Assembly (NCBI GenBank): GCA_014378105.1
Contig: JACMOI010000185.1
Span: forward strand, 1-32,424
DNA from: Pseudopedobacter sp.
GTDB taxonomy: Bacteria; Bacteroidota; Bacteroidia; Sphingobacteriales; Sphingobacteriaceae
DNA length: 32,424 bases
Direction of reading: 5' to 3'
The notes below the pieces were generated by a model. It was not told where the DNA came from and searched no databases. It saw only the letters and a list, made by a program, of their open reading frames with translations. Shown here piece after piece: positions 32,385 through 32,424 of the stretch. Within the stretch, counting starts at the first letter, position 1; every line of letters begins with the position of its first letter. Both the position numbers and the translations under genes were made by a program.

Positions 32385-32424
32385 AAAAAAGCCCTACATC
32401 CCTATAATTATCAGGATGTAAGGC
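32385..32424 (-). terminator. Terminator of a gene beyond the right edge
   Basis: On the minus strand GCCTTACATCC and GGATGTAGGGC pair over 11 positions with one mismatch, then run into six T residues. The arm reaches the last base of the window and may extend further. It implies a minus-strand gene just to the right. Confidence 0.75.

Overview
The window is AT-rich chromosomal DNA from a member of the Bacteroidota, most likely Sphingobacteriaceae (Pedobacter-like). The evidence is the protein style (CHRD lipoprotein, SIMPL and DUF4112 proteins, long PAS and CheB/CheR hybrid kinases, many lysine-rich exported proteins), the near absence of Shine-Dalgarno sequences, TAnnTTTG-type promoter elements and the intergenic repeats. 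I saw no rRNA, tRNA, CRISPR array, phage or complete insertion sequence.

Layout. 1-807: tail of an upstream gene with a strong terminator, a small exported DUF4440/SnoaL-like protein, and a dispersed repeat. 808-5596: a four-gene plus-strand operon with a VWA protein, a MoxR/magnesium-chelatase-like AAA+ ATPase, a membrane metallophosphoesterase and a UbiA-like membrane protein. 5698-10618: a MOSC protein and housekeeping genes lnt, rsmI (overlapping by 4 nt) and serS, then a DUF4112 membrane protein. 10964-12785: a protein with kinase-fold motifs and an exported SIMPL protein. 12812-15595: a block bounded by two exact 28-bp direct repeats. It holds a two-domain CHRD lipoprotein, an exported NIF3-like protein and two decayed histidine-kinase tails. 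15612-18220: a membrane-anchored dihaem cytochrome c and, in an operon, a stand-alone receiver and a receiver-adenylate cyclase. 18493-23012: a YitT membrane protein, a TPR histidine kinase and an exported M20 amidase. 23509-31800: three large minus-strand signalling proteins (PAS/GAF array, CheB/CheR/PAS kinase, and a shorter paralogue of the latter). 31801-32424: a GIY-YIG nuclease pseudogene, palindromes and a terminator for a gene beyond the right edge.

How the genes relate. The right half is mainly signal transduction. The cyclase output would be cAMP, and one Crp/Fnr-like dyad lies upstream of the shorter kinase, but that link is inference. The CheB/CheR hybrid and its neighbours have no chemoreceptor, CheA or CheW nearby, so their substrate is open. 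The histidine-kinase/amidase pair at 19677-23012 has a decayed partial copy about 6 kb upstream, so this locus has been rearranged by duplication. The best candidates for undescribed biology are the VWA/AAA+/phosphoesterase/UbiA-like operon, the tandem CheB/CheR-derived kinases, and the kinase-fold protein at 10964-12016. No single feature proves a new system.
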